From assembly GCA_045105235.1 (NCBI GenBank), contig JBGCDH010000076.1, positions 1 to 64,000 on the forward strand: a DNA stretch of 64,000 bases, read 5' to 3'. Of the stretch, positions 1-8,693 are shown in pieces (position 1 is the stretch's first letter; every line of letters starts with the position of its first letter). A program made the translations under genes and the position numbers. Source of the stretch: GCA-2684655 sp045105235. Its GTDB lineage: Bacteria > Planctomycetota > UBA1135 > UBA2386. The notes under the pieces are model-generated. The model was not told where the DNA came from and did not search any database. It saw nothing but the letters and a program-made list of their open reading frames with translations.

Positions 1-233
1 AATCGGCCCCCATGATCAGCGAAGTTCATGCAGGAAATCCCTTGGCAGTAGGGGGAGGTGTCGCTTCTGCCGGTATGTCGCCGATGCCATGGGCCGGACT
101 GCCTGCATGTGAGTTTCGGCGGGTAGGTGGATCTGCCCGCCATGGCTCCTGCTCCGCTACCCAGCTATGCTCCACCGACGTCCCGGCAACGTATGGACCC
201 CCGCGTTGCCAACCCCAACGGCCTGCCCTCCCC

Positions 234-3212
234 ATGACCCTCGCAGCCACCTTCCTACTCGCCGCTCTGCCTCAGGTCTTCCCCGGCGGGGACTTGAAGC
301 TTCCACCTCAGCAAAAAACGGCGGCAGCCAGCCCGGAGGTGCGGCCGCTGAACGAGCTGGAGCGCTTCCGACGCGACCTGCTTGACCTGTCCGGCCCGAG
401 GGTGCGCATCGAGCGCAAGCTCGAAGACATGGGGCGCGCCTACCCCAAGATCGAAGAGCTGATTCTGCAGGTCGCGCGCAGTGCGCGAAAGACCGAGATG
501 CGTCGCTTGATGGTCGTGGCGCGCCGGTTCGGCCGCACGTCTGGCACCGATCGCGTCGCCGATGAGCTGCTCTTCCAGCTGTTGGCGCGACGGCTCGGCG
601 CTGCGACGGCTCCGGTCGTCGAGACCATGGCCATCCTCAAGGGCAGCGGCGCCAAGGCGGCGCTCAAGCAGTGCGTGCGCGGCCGCAATGCCGCGGTGCG
701 ACGTCAGTCCGCCAGGGTGCTGGCACCGCTTTGCACCGTCGAAGAAGACCTGCCGTTCGCGATGTCGCTGTCGCGCGAGCAGTCGCTGGATCTGCGGCTG
801 CGCGGCGTCGACTTGCTGCGCGCCATCGGCGGCGAGGCGGCCTCGGTGCGCCTCGTCGAGCTGCTGTCCAAGGATCCCGCGCTGGCGGCGGCTTCCTGCA
901 AGGCGCTGATTGGTGTTGGCGCGCCGTCTGTTGCGGCGCTGCAAAGCCATCTCGAGCGCCCGGCCGTCGACCGCAGCTTTGCGTACGCCGCGTTTGCCCT
1001 GGCACAGATCGATGCCGCCAACGGCGGCGCGAAGCCGTCGCTGCCGAGCGAACTGCTCGAGCCGCTCAAGCGGCAGCTGCGTGCCCCCGAAGCCCTGACC
1101 CAGGTTCTCGCGGCGGTGCCGCTCGCCGATCTTGCCTACCGCGCCGCGCCGAGTGACGAACCCGGCGAGTGGGCGGAGCTCGATGCGCGCCTGGTCGATG
1201 CCCTGCTGCTCGTCGTCGAGCCCGAGGCCTTTGTGCCAAACCTCGACATGCTGCGCGCGCCCGCCGAGCAGCGGCTGCTGCGACATACGGGACGCGTGGT
1301 CACCGGCGTTGCTGGACTGTCCTGGCGCGAATGGTGGCAGATGCAGCGCGGCACCTTCCTCGGCGTGCGCGCTCGCATCGAAGTCTCGCTGGCGAGTGCC
1401 GCAACGGCGATCGTTGTGCTGCGCACGCCGTTGCTCACCGGCGATGCGCGCGGTTTCGGCGGCGCCCCCGCGGATCACCGCATGGTGCGCCTGCTCGGCG
1501 ATGAGCTTGTCGACCTGCCGCCGCGGCAAGGATCGCTCGACGTCGTCCTTCCAGCCGAGCGCATGCTGGCGCTGGTCGGCTCGTTCGAACAGAGCGGCTT
1601 TGGGGATCCCGTTGCGATGCAGGTCGAAAGTGCGCTGCCGCGCGTGCGTTCGCTCGAGCTTCGTTTGGCCGGTGGCCGCAGCAGTGTTGCGGTTCCCGAA
1701 CAGCCGCACCCGGCCTTCGACCGCATGGCGGCCGAAGTTCGAGCCGTGGTCGATGAGCAGCTGTGGCAGCTGTATCGCCCGTCCGGCGAAGCCGGCGGCG
1801 CATCTCGCGTGTCCTGGTGGCGCACCGAGAGTGCGTGGCGCGCCCAGCATTCGGATGCGCTCGAGCAGGATCGTCGCTTTGTCGATCAGGTTGTGGTCGG
1901 TTGGGGCGAGTGGCGCGACGAGCGCAAGGCCCGCGCCATCCGCTTCCTCGCCGGTCACGCGCGCCGCAAGGAGCTGCTGCGGGCGGAGCAGGGCATGGCC
2001 ATGGTTGCGGCGCTGCAGTCCCAAAAAGAACTCGATGCCTACGACCGCGGTTTGCTGGAGTTTGCGGCCGGCGTGCCGGGCGAGCAGGTCTGGCGCGATT
2101 GCGTGGCGCTGGCCACGAGCTTTGAGGACCCCAAGCGTGAGATCGTGCGCGGCGTGTTTCGCGTGCTCGGTCCGGATGCCGTTCTCGAAGCGCTGCGGGA
2201 CGAACGCGCCGTCGTGCAGCGTGCCGCTGTCGACGAAGCGGTCGCGTCGCGCGACCTGCGCGCCGGCCCGACCCTGGTTGAGATGCTCAGCGGCGAGGAC
2301 TTTGACCTCGCCATCGCCGCGGCCTACGCCTGCGGCCAGCTGCGCGTGGCCGATGCCCAAAAGCCGCTGGTTGCGCGCATTGTCGCCGACGAAACGGACC
2401 CCGTGCTGCGCCGCGAATGCCTGCGCGCGCTCGGCCGCGTAGGCGGCCGGATGGCGTTCCAGGTCTTGGAGCGCGCGATGACGGCGCCGGCCCTCGAGGA
2501 CAAGCAGGCGGCGATGCGCGGTCTCGGTGAGCTGCGCGATCCGCGCGCGGCCCACCTGCTGGTCGAACTCGCGGTGGTCGGGCACGGCCAGCAGCTCGGC
2601 GAGCTGGCGCAGTTCCATCTGCAGCGCCACGGCCGCGGTCGTGCGGTGCCGGCGCTCGAGCGCCAGATTCCGCTGTGCAAGAACGAAGTCATCCGCAGCG
2701 ACCTGGTCATGCTGCTCGGTCTCTACCAGGAGCCGAGCAACGTGTCGGCACTGATGGACCTGTTGCGGGTGCCAAAGCTCGCCGGCATGGCGGCCATGCG
2801 GCTGGAAGAGACGACGGGGGTCGACCTGACCAACGCGCCCGATCGCATCACCGCCATCGAAAACTGGTGGCGCCTGCACAAGGAGGAGGCGCAGTGGCGC
2901 TGGCTGCTTGGTGCGCTTGAGCAGGCGGAAGTCCGCCACCGCCTGAGCGAAGACGACCTGGTCGCCAAGTCGCCCGCCGCACTGCCGGAGCTCGCTCGTC
3001 TGATGGTCGAAGCCGAGCAGCCGCGCCTGTGGACGCTCGCCGCGGCGGTGCTGCGTCGGCGGCTCGACGAAGACTACGGGCTCGTGACCTACCAGACCCC
3101 GATTGAGGTGCGTGAAGGGCTTGCCGGACGCTATCAGCTGCTGATCGATTCGCAGCTGCGCGCCGAGGGCGCTGGTCGAGCCGGCAATGCCGGTTCGGAT
3201 GGCGGCCGCTAG
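234..3212 (+). CDS. Secreted HEAT-repeat protein (large)
   Basis: A 992-residue protein. The open frame extends upstream to base 12, but the ATG at 234 is preferred because it opens directly into a hydrophobic signal-peptide-like stretch (residues 1 to about 19), whereas the upstream part is Cys/Pro-rich and not protein-like. Helical HEAT-type repeats are visible around residues 190-230 and most clearly at about 650-860, where blocks of roughly 30 residues repeat the pattern of Ala/Leu-rich helix pairs with Asp-Pro turns (for example DPRAAHLLVELA). No catalytic motif was seen. HEAT arrays are protein-binding scaffolds. It lies 3 nt upstream of a small membrane-protein gene and then the MoxR/Bat genes, so it may be an extracytoplasmic partner of that complex (inference). 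The repeat class is fairly secure; the function is unknown. Confidence 0.75.
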   Translation: MTLAATFLLAALPQVFPGGDLKLPPQQKTAAASPEVRPLNELERFRRDLLDLSGPRVRIERKLEDMGRAYPKIEELILQVARSARKTEMRRLMVVARRFGRTSGTDRVADELLFQLLARRLGAATAPVVETMAILKGSGAKAALKQCVRGRNAAVRRQSARVLAPLCTVEEDLPFAMSLSREQSLDLRLRGVDLLRAIGGEAASVRLVELLSKDPALAAASCKALIGVGAPSVAALQSHLERPAVDRSFAYAAFALAQIDAANGGAKPSLPSELLEPLKRQLRAPEALTQVLAAVPLADLAYRAAPSDEPGEWAELDARLVDALLLVVEPEAFVPNLDMLRAPAEQRLLRHTGRVVTGVAGLSWREWWQMQRGTFLGVRARIEVSLASAATAIVVLRTPLLTGDARGFGGAPADHRMVRLLGDELVDLPPRQGSLDVVLPAERMLALVGSFEQSGFGDPVAMQVESALPRVRSLELRLAGGRSSVAVPEQPHPAFDRMAAEVRAVVDEQLWQLYRPSGEAGGASRVSWWRTESAWRAQHSDALEQDRRFVDQVVVGWGEWRDERKARAIRFLAGHARRKELLRAEQGMAMVAALQSQKELDAYDRGLLEFAAGVPGEQVWRDCVALATSFEDPKREIVRGVFRVLGPDAVLEALRDERAVVQRAAVDEAVASRDLRAGPTLVEMLSGEDFDLAIAAAYACGQLRVADAQKPLVARIVADETDPVLRRECLRALGRVGGRMAFQVLERAMTAPALEDKQAAMRGLGELRDPRAAHLLVELAVVGHGQQLGELAQFHLQRHGRGRAVPALERQIPLCKNEVIRSDLVMLLGLYQEPSNVSALMDLLRVPKLAGMAAMRLEETTGVDLTNAPDRITAIENWWRLHKEEAQWRWLLGALEQAEVRHRLSEDDLVAKSPAALPELARLMVEAEQPRLWTLAAAVLRRRLDEDYGLVTYQTPIEVREGLAGRYQLLIDSQLRAEGAGRAGNAGSDGGR

Positions 3213-3215
3213 GCC

Positions 3216-3602
3216 GTGAGCGAGCCCGTGAGCCGGCCGGCAGCAGCAAAAACTACGTGGCCAGCTCTGGCTGGGCTTGCGGCGCTCTTCTTGGCCCTGT
3301 TCGCCGTCCAGCGTTCCCGCTCGGATTTTCTTGCGATCGAGGCGCAGCGCGACGCGGCGGTCCAGATTGCCGAGGAGTGCGGCTTGACGCTGGCGAGCGT
3401 GTTTGCGCTCCGCGACGCGGTCGGGATGAACGCCACGCAGGCGCAGTGGCGCGAGGCGGCCGTGACGTTTGCGGGGCTGCGGGCAGCCTTGGCGGACGAG
3501 CCGGGCGCCCTCGGGTCGCTTGCGGGCCCTCGCAAGCCGTCGTTCGAGCGATTTCAGCTGCTTCGTGCGCGGTTTGCCACCAGGGCGGCAGCTCACCATT
3601 GA
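3216..3602 (+). CDS. Small single-pass membrane protein, unknown function
   Basis: A 128-residue protein starting with GTG three bases after the preceding stop codon. One transmembrane helix lies near the N-terminus (about residues 16-31, WPALAGLAALFLALFAVQ), followed by an Ala/Arg/Glu-rich, mostly helical tail. I do not recognise a family. Its position between the HEAT protein and moxR, with the same strand and tight spacing, suggests membership of the Bat operon. A C-terminal exported or cytoplasmic helical domain is all that can be seen. Confidence 0.6.
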   Translation: MSEPVSRPAAAKTTWPALAGLAALFLALFAVQRSRSDFLAIEAQRDAAVQIAEECGLTLASVFALRDAVGMNATQAQWREAAVTFAGLRAALADEPGALGSLAGPRKPSFERFQLLRARFATRAAAHH

Positions 3603-3660
3603 GGAGTTCGAGGCAGGGGGTATCGTTGTCGGCCGTTTTTCGCGTCCCGACCTACCCGCA

Positions 3661-4650
3661 ATGACTGACGTCGCCGCCATCGCCCAACGTATCCAGGCCG
3701 AGAGCCGCACCCTGCAGGCCGTCCGCAATGCGCTGCAAAGCGTCATCGTCGGCCAGGATGAACTTCTCGACGGCCTTCTGATTGCACTGCTCGCCGACGG
3801 CCACGTGCTGCTCGAAGGCCTGCCGGGCTTGGCCAAGTCGCTGGCGGTCAACGCGCTGGCGCGTTCGATCGGCGGCGAGTTCCGGCGCATCCAGTTTACG
3901 CCGGACCTGCTGCCGGCCGATCTGGTCGGCACGCATGTCTACAATCCGAAGACGGGCGATTGGCAGGTCAAAGAGGGGCCGGTGTTCGCCAACTTCGTGC
4001 TCGCCGACGAGATCAACCGGGCCCCGGCCAAGGTGCAGTCGGCGCTGCTCGAGGCGATGCAGGAGCGTCAGGTGACGCTGGCAGGCGACACGCGCAAGCT
4101 GCCCAATCCGTTCTTGGTGCTCGCAACTCAGAACCCGGTCGAGCAGGAGGGCACCTACGCGCTGCCGGAGGCGCAGGTCGACCGCTTCTTGGTCAAGCTG
4201 GTCGTCGGCTATCCAAGCAAGGACGAAGAGCTCAAGATCATCGACCGGATGGCCTCGCTTTCCGCGCAGACGGAGGTAGACCAGGCAACGACGCCGGAGG
4301 ACCTGCTGCGCATGCGCCAGCTGCTCGACACCGTCTACCTCGACGACAAGGTCAAGAGCTACATCGTGGATCTGGTCTTTGCGACGCGCGAGCCCGAACA
4401 AGTCGGCTTGGCAAAGCTCAAGCCTTTGATTCTCTACGGCGCGTCGCCGCGTGCTTCGCTGGCGTTGGCGCGCACATCGCGGGCGCGCGCCTTCCTCGAG
4501 GGGCGTGGCTTCGTCACGCCGCAGGACGTCAAAGCCGTCGGCAAGATCGTGCTGCGTCACCGCGTGCTGACAACCTACGAGGCCGAGGCCGAAGGCATCG
4601 ACAGCGAAGAAGTGCTGCGCACGATCTTCGACACCGTGCCGGTGCCGTAG
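3661..4650 (+). CDS. moxR: MoxR-family AAA+ ATPase
   Basis: A 329-residue AAA+ ATPase of the MoxR class, the length usual for the family. The start is the ATG at 3661, since the longer frame adds non-homologous residues. Visible motifs are the Walker A-like segment GLPGLAKS, the FTPDLLPADLVG segment, Walker B VLADEINRAPAK, and the sensor region ATQNPVEQEGTYALPEAQVDRF, all diagnostic of MoxR. These ATPases act as chaperone-like remodellers with von Willebrand A (VWA) proteins. Here moxR is followed by a DUF58 gene and batA/batB VWA genes, the classic arrangement. A cytoplasmic hexamer acting at the inner membrane is the family expectation. Identification is secure; the client is unknown. Confidence 0.95.
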   Translation: MTDVAAIAQRIQAESRTLQAVRNALQSVIVGQDELLDGLLIALLADGHVLLEGLPGLAKSLAVNALARSIGGEFRRIQFTPDLLPADLVGTHVYNPKTGDWQVKEGPVFANFVLADEINRAPAKVQSALLEAMQERQVTLAGDTRKLPNPFLVLATQNPVEQEGTYALPEAQVDRFLVKLVVGYPSKDEELKIIDRMASLSAQTEVDQATTPEDLLRMRQLLDTVYLDDKVKSYIVDLVFATREPEQVGLAKLKPLILYGASPRASLALARTSRARAFLEGRGFVTPQDVKAVGKIVLRHRVLTTYEAEAEGIDSEEVLRTIFDTVPVP

Positions 4651-4667
4651 CGAAGGAGGCGGTTCTG

Positions 4668-5633
4668 ATGGCGCGTGCTCTGGATCCCGAACTGCTCGCG
4701 GAAGCCCGTCGCATCCAGCTGCGGGCGGATCGCATGGTCACGGACGTCATGTCCGGCGGCTACAGCTCCGTTTTTCGCGGCTCGGGCATCGAGTTTGACG
4801 AGGTGCGTGAGTTTGCCGAAGGCGACGAATTGCGCAGCGTCGACTGGAACGTGACGGCGCGTGCCGGTCGGCCGTTCGTCAAGAAGTTCGTCGAAGAGCG
4901 GGAGTTGACGGTGATGTTCTTGCTCGACGCGTCGTCGTCGATGGCGTTTGGTACGCGGCCCGCCGATAGCTCCGGCCGCGCTGGCGGCGAACGCCGGACG
5001 GCCGCACAAACGGCTGCGACGTTTGTCGGCTGCGTCGCGTTCGCTGCTGCGCGCAACAACGACAAGGCCGGCTTGGTCACGTTCGCCGATGAAATCGTGC
5101 GCTACGTGCCGGCCAAGAAGGGGCGCAACCACGTGCTGCGCCTGATCCGCGAAGCCTGCGAGCCACCGGAGAGCCGTCGCGCGACCGACCTTTCGGCAGC
5201 GCTCGACTACGTCGGCCGCGTGCAGAAGAAGCGCGCGATCGTCTTCGTCGTCAGCGACTTCCTAGGTGACGACGTGCTCGACTGTCGTCGTGAACTGCGG
5301 CTGCTGGCCAAGCGCCACGAAGTCATCGCCGTGCGGCTGCGCGATCCGCTGGCGGCCGGGCTCGATGCGGCGTCTGGCGATCTGCAGCAGCTGCCAAACG
5401 CGGGCTTGCTGCACCTGATGGATCCGGAGACCGGCGAGCGCATCGTCGTTGATTCGAGCAGCCGGCGCGTGCGCGAGCAGGTCGCCGAGCAGTGGCTCGC
5501 GCAGCGCGAGAGCATGCTTGAGCTCTGCCGTCGCTCGGGTGTGGATCTGCTCGACGTGCCGACCGAAGGTTCGGTGGCGGAGCCGCTGGTGCGCTTTTTT
5601 CGCATGCGCGAGCTGCGGGGAGCAAGGCGGTGA
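4668..5633 (+). CDS. DUF58 / VWA-like protein of the MoxR-Bat operon
   Basis: A 321-residue protein with a GAAGGAGG ribosome-binding site just before the ATG at 4668. The N-terminal third carries the DUF58 signature (YSSVFRGSGIEFDEVREF, then DELRSVDWNVTARAGRPFVKKF). A VWA-like core follows with the metal-site motif DASSS and a second acidic loop at VVSDF. DUF58 proteins are encoded next to MoxR ATPases and are thought to be adaptors or clients; unlike many, this one has no N-terminal membrane helices, so it is the short cytoplasmic form. The downstream gene starts inside its stop codon (GTGA overlap), so the genes are translationally coupled. Confidence 0.92.
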   Translation: MARALDPELLAEARRIQLRADRMVTDVMSGGYSSVFRGSGIEFDEVREFAEGDELRSVDWNVTARAGRPFVKKFVEERELTVMFLLDASSSMAFGTRPADSSGRAGGERRTAAQTAATFVGCVAFAAARNNDKAGLVTFADEIVRYVPAKKGRNHVLRLIREACEPPESRRATDLSAALDYVGRVQKKRAIVFVVSDFLGDDVLDCRRELRLLAKRHEVIAVRLRDPLAAGLDAASGDLQQLPNAGLLHLMDPETGERIVVDSSSRRVREQVAEQWLAQRESMLELCRRSGVDLLDVPTEGSVAEPLVRFFRMRELRGARR

Positions 5634-6703
5634 GTCGTCGCATCGTTCGTTGCATGCTGCTCGTGGCGCTGGCGGGCGGCTGCCGCGACGCGGCTAGCGG
5701 CGCGCCGATCGATCGATCGTGGCTGCAGGGCCGCGAGGACGTCGCCATCCGCGTCGCGGTGGCGCCGACCGAAGTCGGTCTGATGCAGCCCGTGCAGGTC
5801 ACGATCGACCGCTTTCGTCGCGTGGGCGTCGAGGTCGAGCCGGCGCCGAAGTTTGAAGACGAATCGTGGCTGCTGACGGACGAAGTCGTCGGCGAAGAGC
5901 AGCCCGTTGGCTCCGGTCCGCAGGAATCCGGCGGCCAGCAGAGATCCAGCGGGACCTCCAGCGGCTGGCGGCAGCGCACCGTTTTGACCCTGCTACCGAT
6001 CGCCGGTCCCGGTGAGGTCAAGCTGCCGCCATTCGAGATCGTTGTGCGCGACTCGTCGGGCGGCGGCGACCCGGCGGGCGGCGGCGACCCCTCGGGCGGC
6101 GGCGAGCCGCCGTCCGCCGCGAGCGAAGCGAAGGTCGTCGTCGTCGGCTCCAGTCTTTCCGATGAGCACGGCGACGAACTCGAGGCTCCTGGCGACTTGC
6201 TCGAAGCGCCGTTCGTCGGGTGGTGGCCATGGGCGGCTGGCGCCGCCGCGGCACTGCTTGCAGCCTGGCTGCTGGTGCGTCGCAGCAGGCGCGGCGGCAA
6301 CGACCGTTCGCCGCCGCTGCACCAGCCGGTGGCCGCGCCGGCGCACGTTGTTGCACTGCGCGAACTCGGCCGCTGGCGCGAGGCGCCGCGCGGCACGGCG
6401 CGCCAGGTCGAGGACTTCTACGTCGGCGTATCGCAGGTTCTGCGTGACTACGTCGAAGCGCGCTTTGCGCTGCACGCGCCTGAGCGCACCACCGAAGAGT
6501 TTCTGCGCGAACTCGAAGGCTCTGATCGTCTGGTGCAGGCGCACCGCGCCGAGCTCGAGCGCTTCTTGTCGCAGTGCGATTTGGTCAAGTTTGCCGCGCT
6601 GGTGCCGAGCGAACCGGAGCACCTCGTGACCTGGGAGCTGGCGCAGCAGTTTGTCGAGGCAACCCGCCAGGATCGGGTTGGCGCATTGGAGCAGGCCTCG
6701 TGA
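5630..6703 (+). CDS. Bat-operon membrane protein, BatD/DUF4381-like
   Basis: A 357-residue protein starting with GTG overlapping the preceding stop. Residues 1-17 form a short signal sequence ending in a lipobox-like LAGGC, so it may be a lipoprotein. A beta-rich extracytoplasmic domain follows (about 25-145), then an Asp/Gly/Pro-rich linker containing tandem GGGDP-type repeats (about 142-163), a single transmembrane helix near 197-216, and a cytoplasmic helical domain with an FYVGVSQVLRDYVEARF segment resembling the C-termini of BatD/DUF4381 proteins. The position between DUF58 and batA matches where a DUF4381 protein is usually found. Family assignment is by layout and partial motif, not full similarity. 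Confidence 0.65.
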   Translation: MSRRIVRCMLLVALAGGCRDAASGAPIDRSWLQGREDVAIRVAVAPTEVGLMQPVQVTIDRFRRVGVEVEPAPKFEDESWLLTDEVVGEEQPVGSGPQESGGQQRSSGTSSGWRQRTVLTLLPIAGPGEVKLPPFEIVVRDSSGGGDPAGGGDPSGGGEPPSAASEAKVVVVGSSLSDEHGDELEAPGDLLEAPFVGWWPWAAGAAAALLAAWLLVRRSRRGGNDRSPPLHQPVAAPAHVVALRELGRWREAPRGTARQVEDFYVGVSQVLRDYVEARFALHAPERTTEEFLRELEGSDRLVQAHRAELERFLSQCDLVKFAALVPSEPEHLVTWELAQQFVEATRQDRVGALEQAS

Positions 6704-7698
6704 TGGCGTTGGTTGAGCTCTGGGGGATCTCGCTGCTGGATCCCTGGCTGCTGCTGGCGCTGCCGCTGCTGGTGGTTGCCGTCTGCGTCCGTGCCCGCCG
6801 ACCGCGCAATTGCCTGCCAACCGCCTCCGCAGCGCTGTTCCGCGGCTTGCCGCGAACGATGCGCGAGCGCCTGGCGTTTGTGCCGCAGCTGCTCAAGGTG
6901 CTGGCTTGTCTGTGCTTGGTGGTGGCGCTGGCGCGGCCGGTGCTGCGCCAGATCGTGCCGCTGCGGGAGGAAGGCATCGACATCGCTCTGGTTGTCGACG
7001 TCAGCTCGTCGATGGTGCAGGAGGATATGCGCCGAAACGAAGCGTATCGCCGCATCGATGCGGCTCGCGATCGCGCCGTCGAGTTTGGCGAAGCCAGGGT
7101 GCACGATCGCGTCGCGCTGATTGCCTTCTCACGTTTTGCCGAGCTTCGGTGCCCGCTGACTCTCGATGAAGAAGCGCTGGCGGCGTTTCTGCGCGTCCTC
7201 GATACGGTGCCGCAAGGCAGTGCCTTCGACGGCACGGCGATTGGCACTGCGTTGGCCAAGGCGGTGCAGGTTCTTGAGGACAGCGACGCTGCCTCCAAAG
7301 TCGTTGTGCTGCTGAGCGACGGCGAAAACAACGACCCGCGTTCCCTTCCCGATCAGGTTCTTCCCGAAGACGCCGCGCGGCTTGCCAGCGACGCCGGCTT
7401 GCGAGTGCACACCATTGGTCTGGGCAAGGGCGTGCCGAACATGCTGGGGCGCATGCAGCCGCTGACGTTTGACTCGCTGCGCATGATTGCTGGCGCCACC
7501 GGCGGTGAGTTTTTCGCCGCCGACAGCGACGAAGATCTCGGTGCGGTCTACGCCCGTATCGACGAACTCGAAAAGACCGAACGCGACGATCCGCGCTACC
7601 GGACCGTGGACCGGTTTGAGTGGCCGTTGGCGGTTGGCCTCGTGCTGCTGCTGCTGGCCATCTTGGTCGAAGCCGTCGCCATTCGGAGGGTGCCGTGA
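6703..7698 (+). CDS. batA: VWA-domain membrane protein BatA
   Basis: A 331-residue protein with the BatA layout: two N-terminal transmembrane helices (about 11-30 and 62-78), a VWA domain with the metal-ion-dependent adhesion site DVSSS at residues 99-103, the conserved Thr in GTAIGTAL, a third acidic motif in SDGEN, and a C-terminal transmembrane helix (about 307-325). The ATG at 6703 overlaps the previous stop. Bat proteins (named for Bacteroides aerotolerance) assemble as membrane complexes with MoxR. The next gene begins within its stop codon, so batA and batB are coupled. Role in stress tolerance is known for the family, not shown here. Confidence 0.9.
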   Translation: MALVELWGISLLDPWLLLALPLLVVAVCVRARRPRNCLPTASAALFRGLPRTMRERLAFVPQLLKVLACLCLVVALARPVLRQIVPLREEGIDIALVVDVSSSMVQEDMRRNEAYRRIDAARDRAVEFGEARVHDRVALIAFSRFAELRCPLTLDEEALAAFLRVLDTVPQGSAFDGTAIGTALAKAVQVLEDSDAASKVVVLLSDGENNDPRSLPDQVLPEDAARLASDAGLRVHTIGLGKGVPNMLGRMQPLTFDSLRMIAGATGGEFFAADSDEDLGAVYARIDELEKTERDDPRYRTVDRFEWPLAVGLVLLLLAILVEAVAIRRVP

Positions 7699-8693
7699 AC
7701 GACTCCTTTGAGTTTGCCCGCGGCCACTTGTGGCCCTATGCGCTGCTGCTGCCGGTGATCTGGGCGCTGCTGTATTTGCTGCTGGCGCGCTCGCGCGAAG
7801 CCCTGCGTCGCTACGGAGCAGAGCCGCTGGGTGCCGTTGCCGCGCCGGCATGGCGTTCGTTGAGGTTGACCGTGCTGGTTGGCTTGGGCTTCGTCTGCTG
7901 GCTCGATCCTCGCTATGGCGAGAGCGTGATCGACGTCGAGCGCCGTGGCCTCGACGTCATCTTTTGCCTCGATACGTCGCAGTCGATGCTGGCCACCGAC
8001 ATGCAGCCGTCGCGTATCGAGCGCGCGCGTCGCGACGTGCGCATCGTGCTCGACAAGCTGGACCGCGGTGACCGCGCCGGGCTGGTGGCGTTTGCGGGCG
8101 AAGCGCGGCTGCGCGTGCCGTTGACGCACGACGTCGACTCCTTTGCCGTCCTGCTCGATGAGGTGGACACTTCGGCGATCGGCACCGGCGGCACCGATCT
8201 CAAAAAGGCGTTGCTGAGGGCGTTGGAGGTCGCGGACCCCGACGAGGCCCAGACGACCGTGGTCGTGCTGTTGACGGACGGCGAGGACCTTGCGGGCGAA
8301 GGCCAGCAAGCGGCGCGCGAGCTGGCGGATCAGGGACTGGTTGTCTACGCGGTTGGCTACGGCAGCGCGATGGGCAGCAAGATTCCGATTGTCGACGCGC
8401 GCGGGCAGCCGCGTGGCTTCTTGCGCGATCGCGACGGCGCGGAGGTCGTCTCGCGGCTTGAGCCGGAGAGCCTCGAGCGTTTGGCGACGACGACCGGCGG
8501 CGAGTTTCTGCGCGCCGAGGCGATGGCGCTGCCGCTTGTCGAGCTGCACGAAAAACGGCTCGTGCCGATGCAGAAGCGGTCGTTTGACTCGTCGCAAGAG
8601 ACGGCCAAACAGGCGCGCTACCAGTGGGTGCTGCTGCCGCTCGTATTGCTGCTACTGTTGGAGATCGCGTTCGCGCAAGGACGATACCGATGA
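7695..8693 (+). CDS. batB: VWA-domain membrane protein BatB
   Basis: A 332-residue paralogue of BatA, GTG start overlapping the batA stop. Same layout: N-terminal helices at about 11-30 and 57-70, VWA domain with MIDAS DTSQS at 93-97, a Thr-containing TGGTDLKKAL segment, an acidic TDGED segment, and a C-terminal hydrophobic helix (about 310-325). All metal-site residues are kept, so both VWA domains should bind divalent metal. It probably heterodimerises with BatA on the outer face of the inner membrane (family knowledge). Adjacent duplicated VWA genes are normal in bat operons. Confidence 0.9.
   Translation: MNDSFEFARGHLWPYALLLPVIWALLYLLLARSREALRRYGAEPLGAVAAPAWRSLRLTVLVGLGFVCWLDPRYGESVIDVERRGLDVIFCLDTSQSMLATDMQPSRIERARRDVRIVLDKLDRGDRAGLVAFAGEARLRVPLTHDVDSFAVLLDEVDTSAIGTGGTDLKKALLRALEVADPDEAQTTVVVLLTDGEDLAGEGQQAARELADQGLVVYAVGYGSAMGSKIPIVDARGQPRGFLRDRDGAEVVSRLEPESLERLATTTGGEFLRAEAMALPLVELHEKRLVPMQKRSFDSSQETAKQARYQWVLLPLVLLLLLEIAFAQGRYR

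Noticed and set aside
12..233. Upstream in-frame extension of the first gene to base 12
   Set aside because: Residues are Cys/Pro/Gly-rich without structure, and the ATG at 234 opens a signal peptide.
255..3932. A 1225-codon open frame on the reverse strand opposite the HEAT gene and moxR start
   Set aside because: Composition is Arg/Gln/His-rich and unlike a real protein; it is antisense to the clear HEAT protein and MoxR. GC-rich third positions create such long antisense frames.
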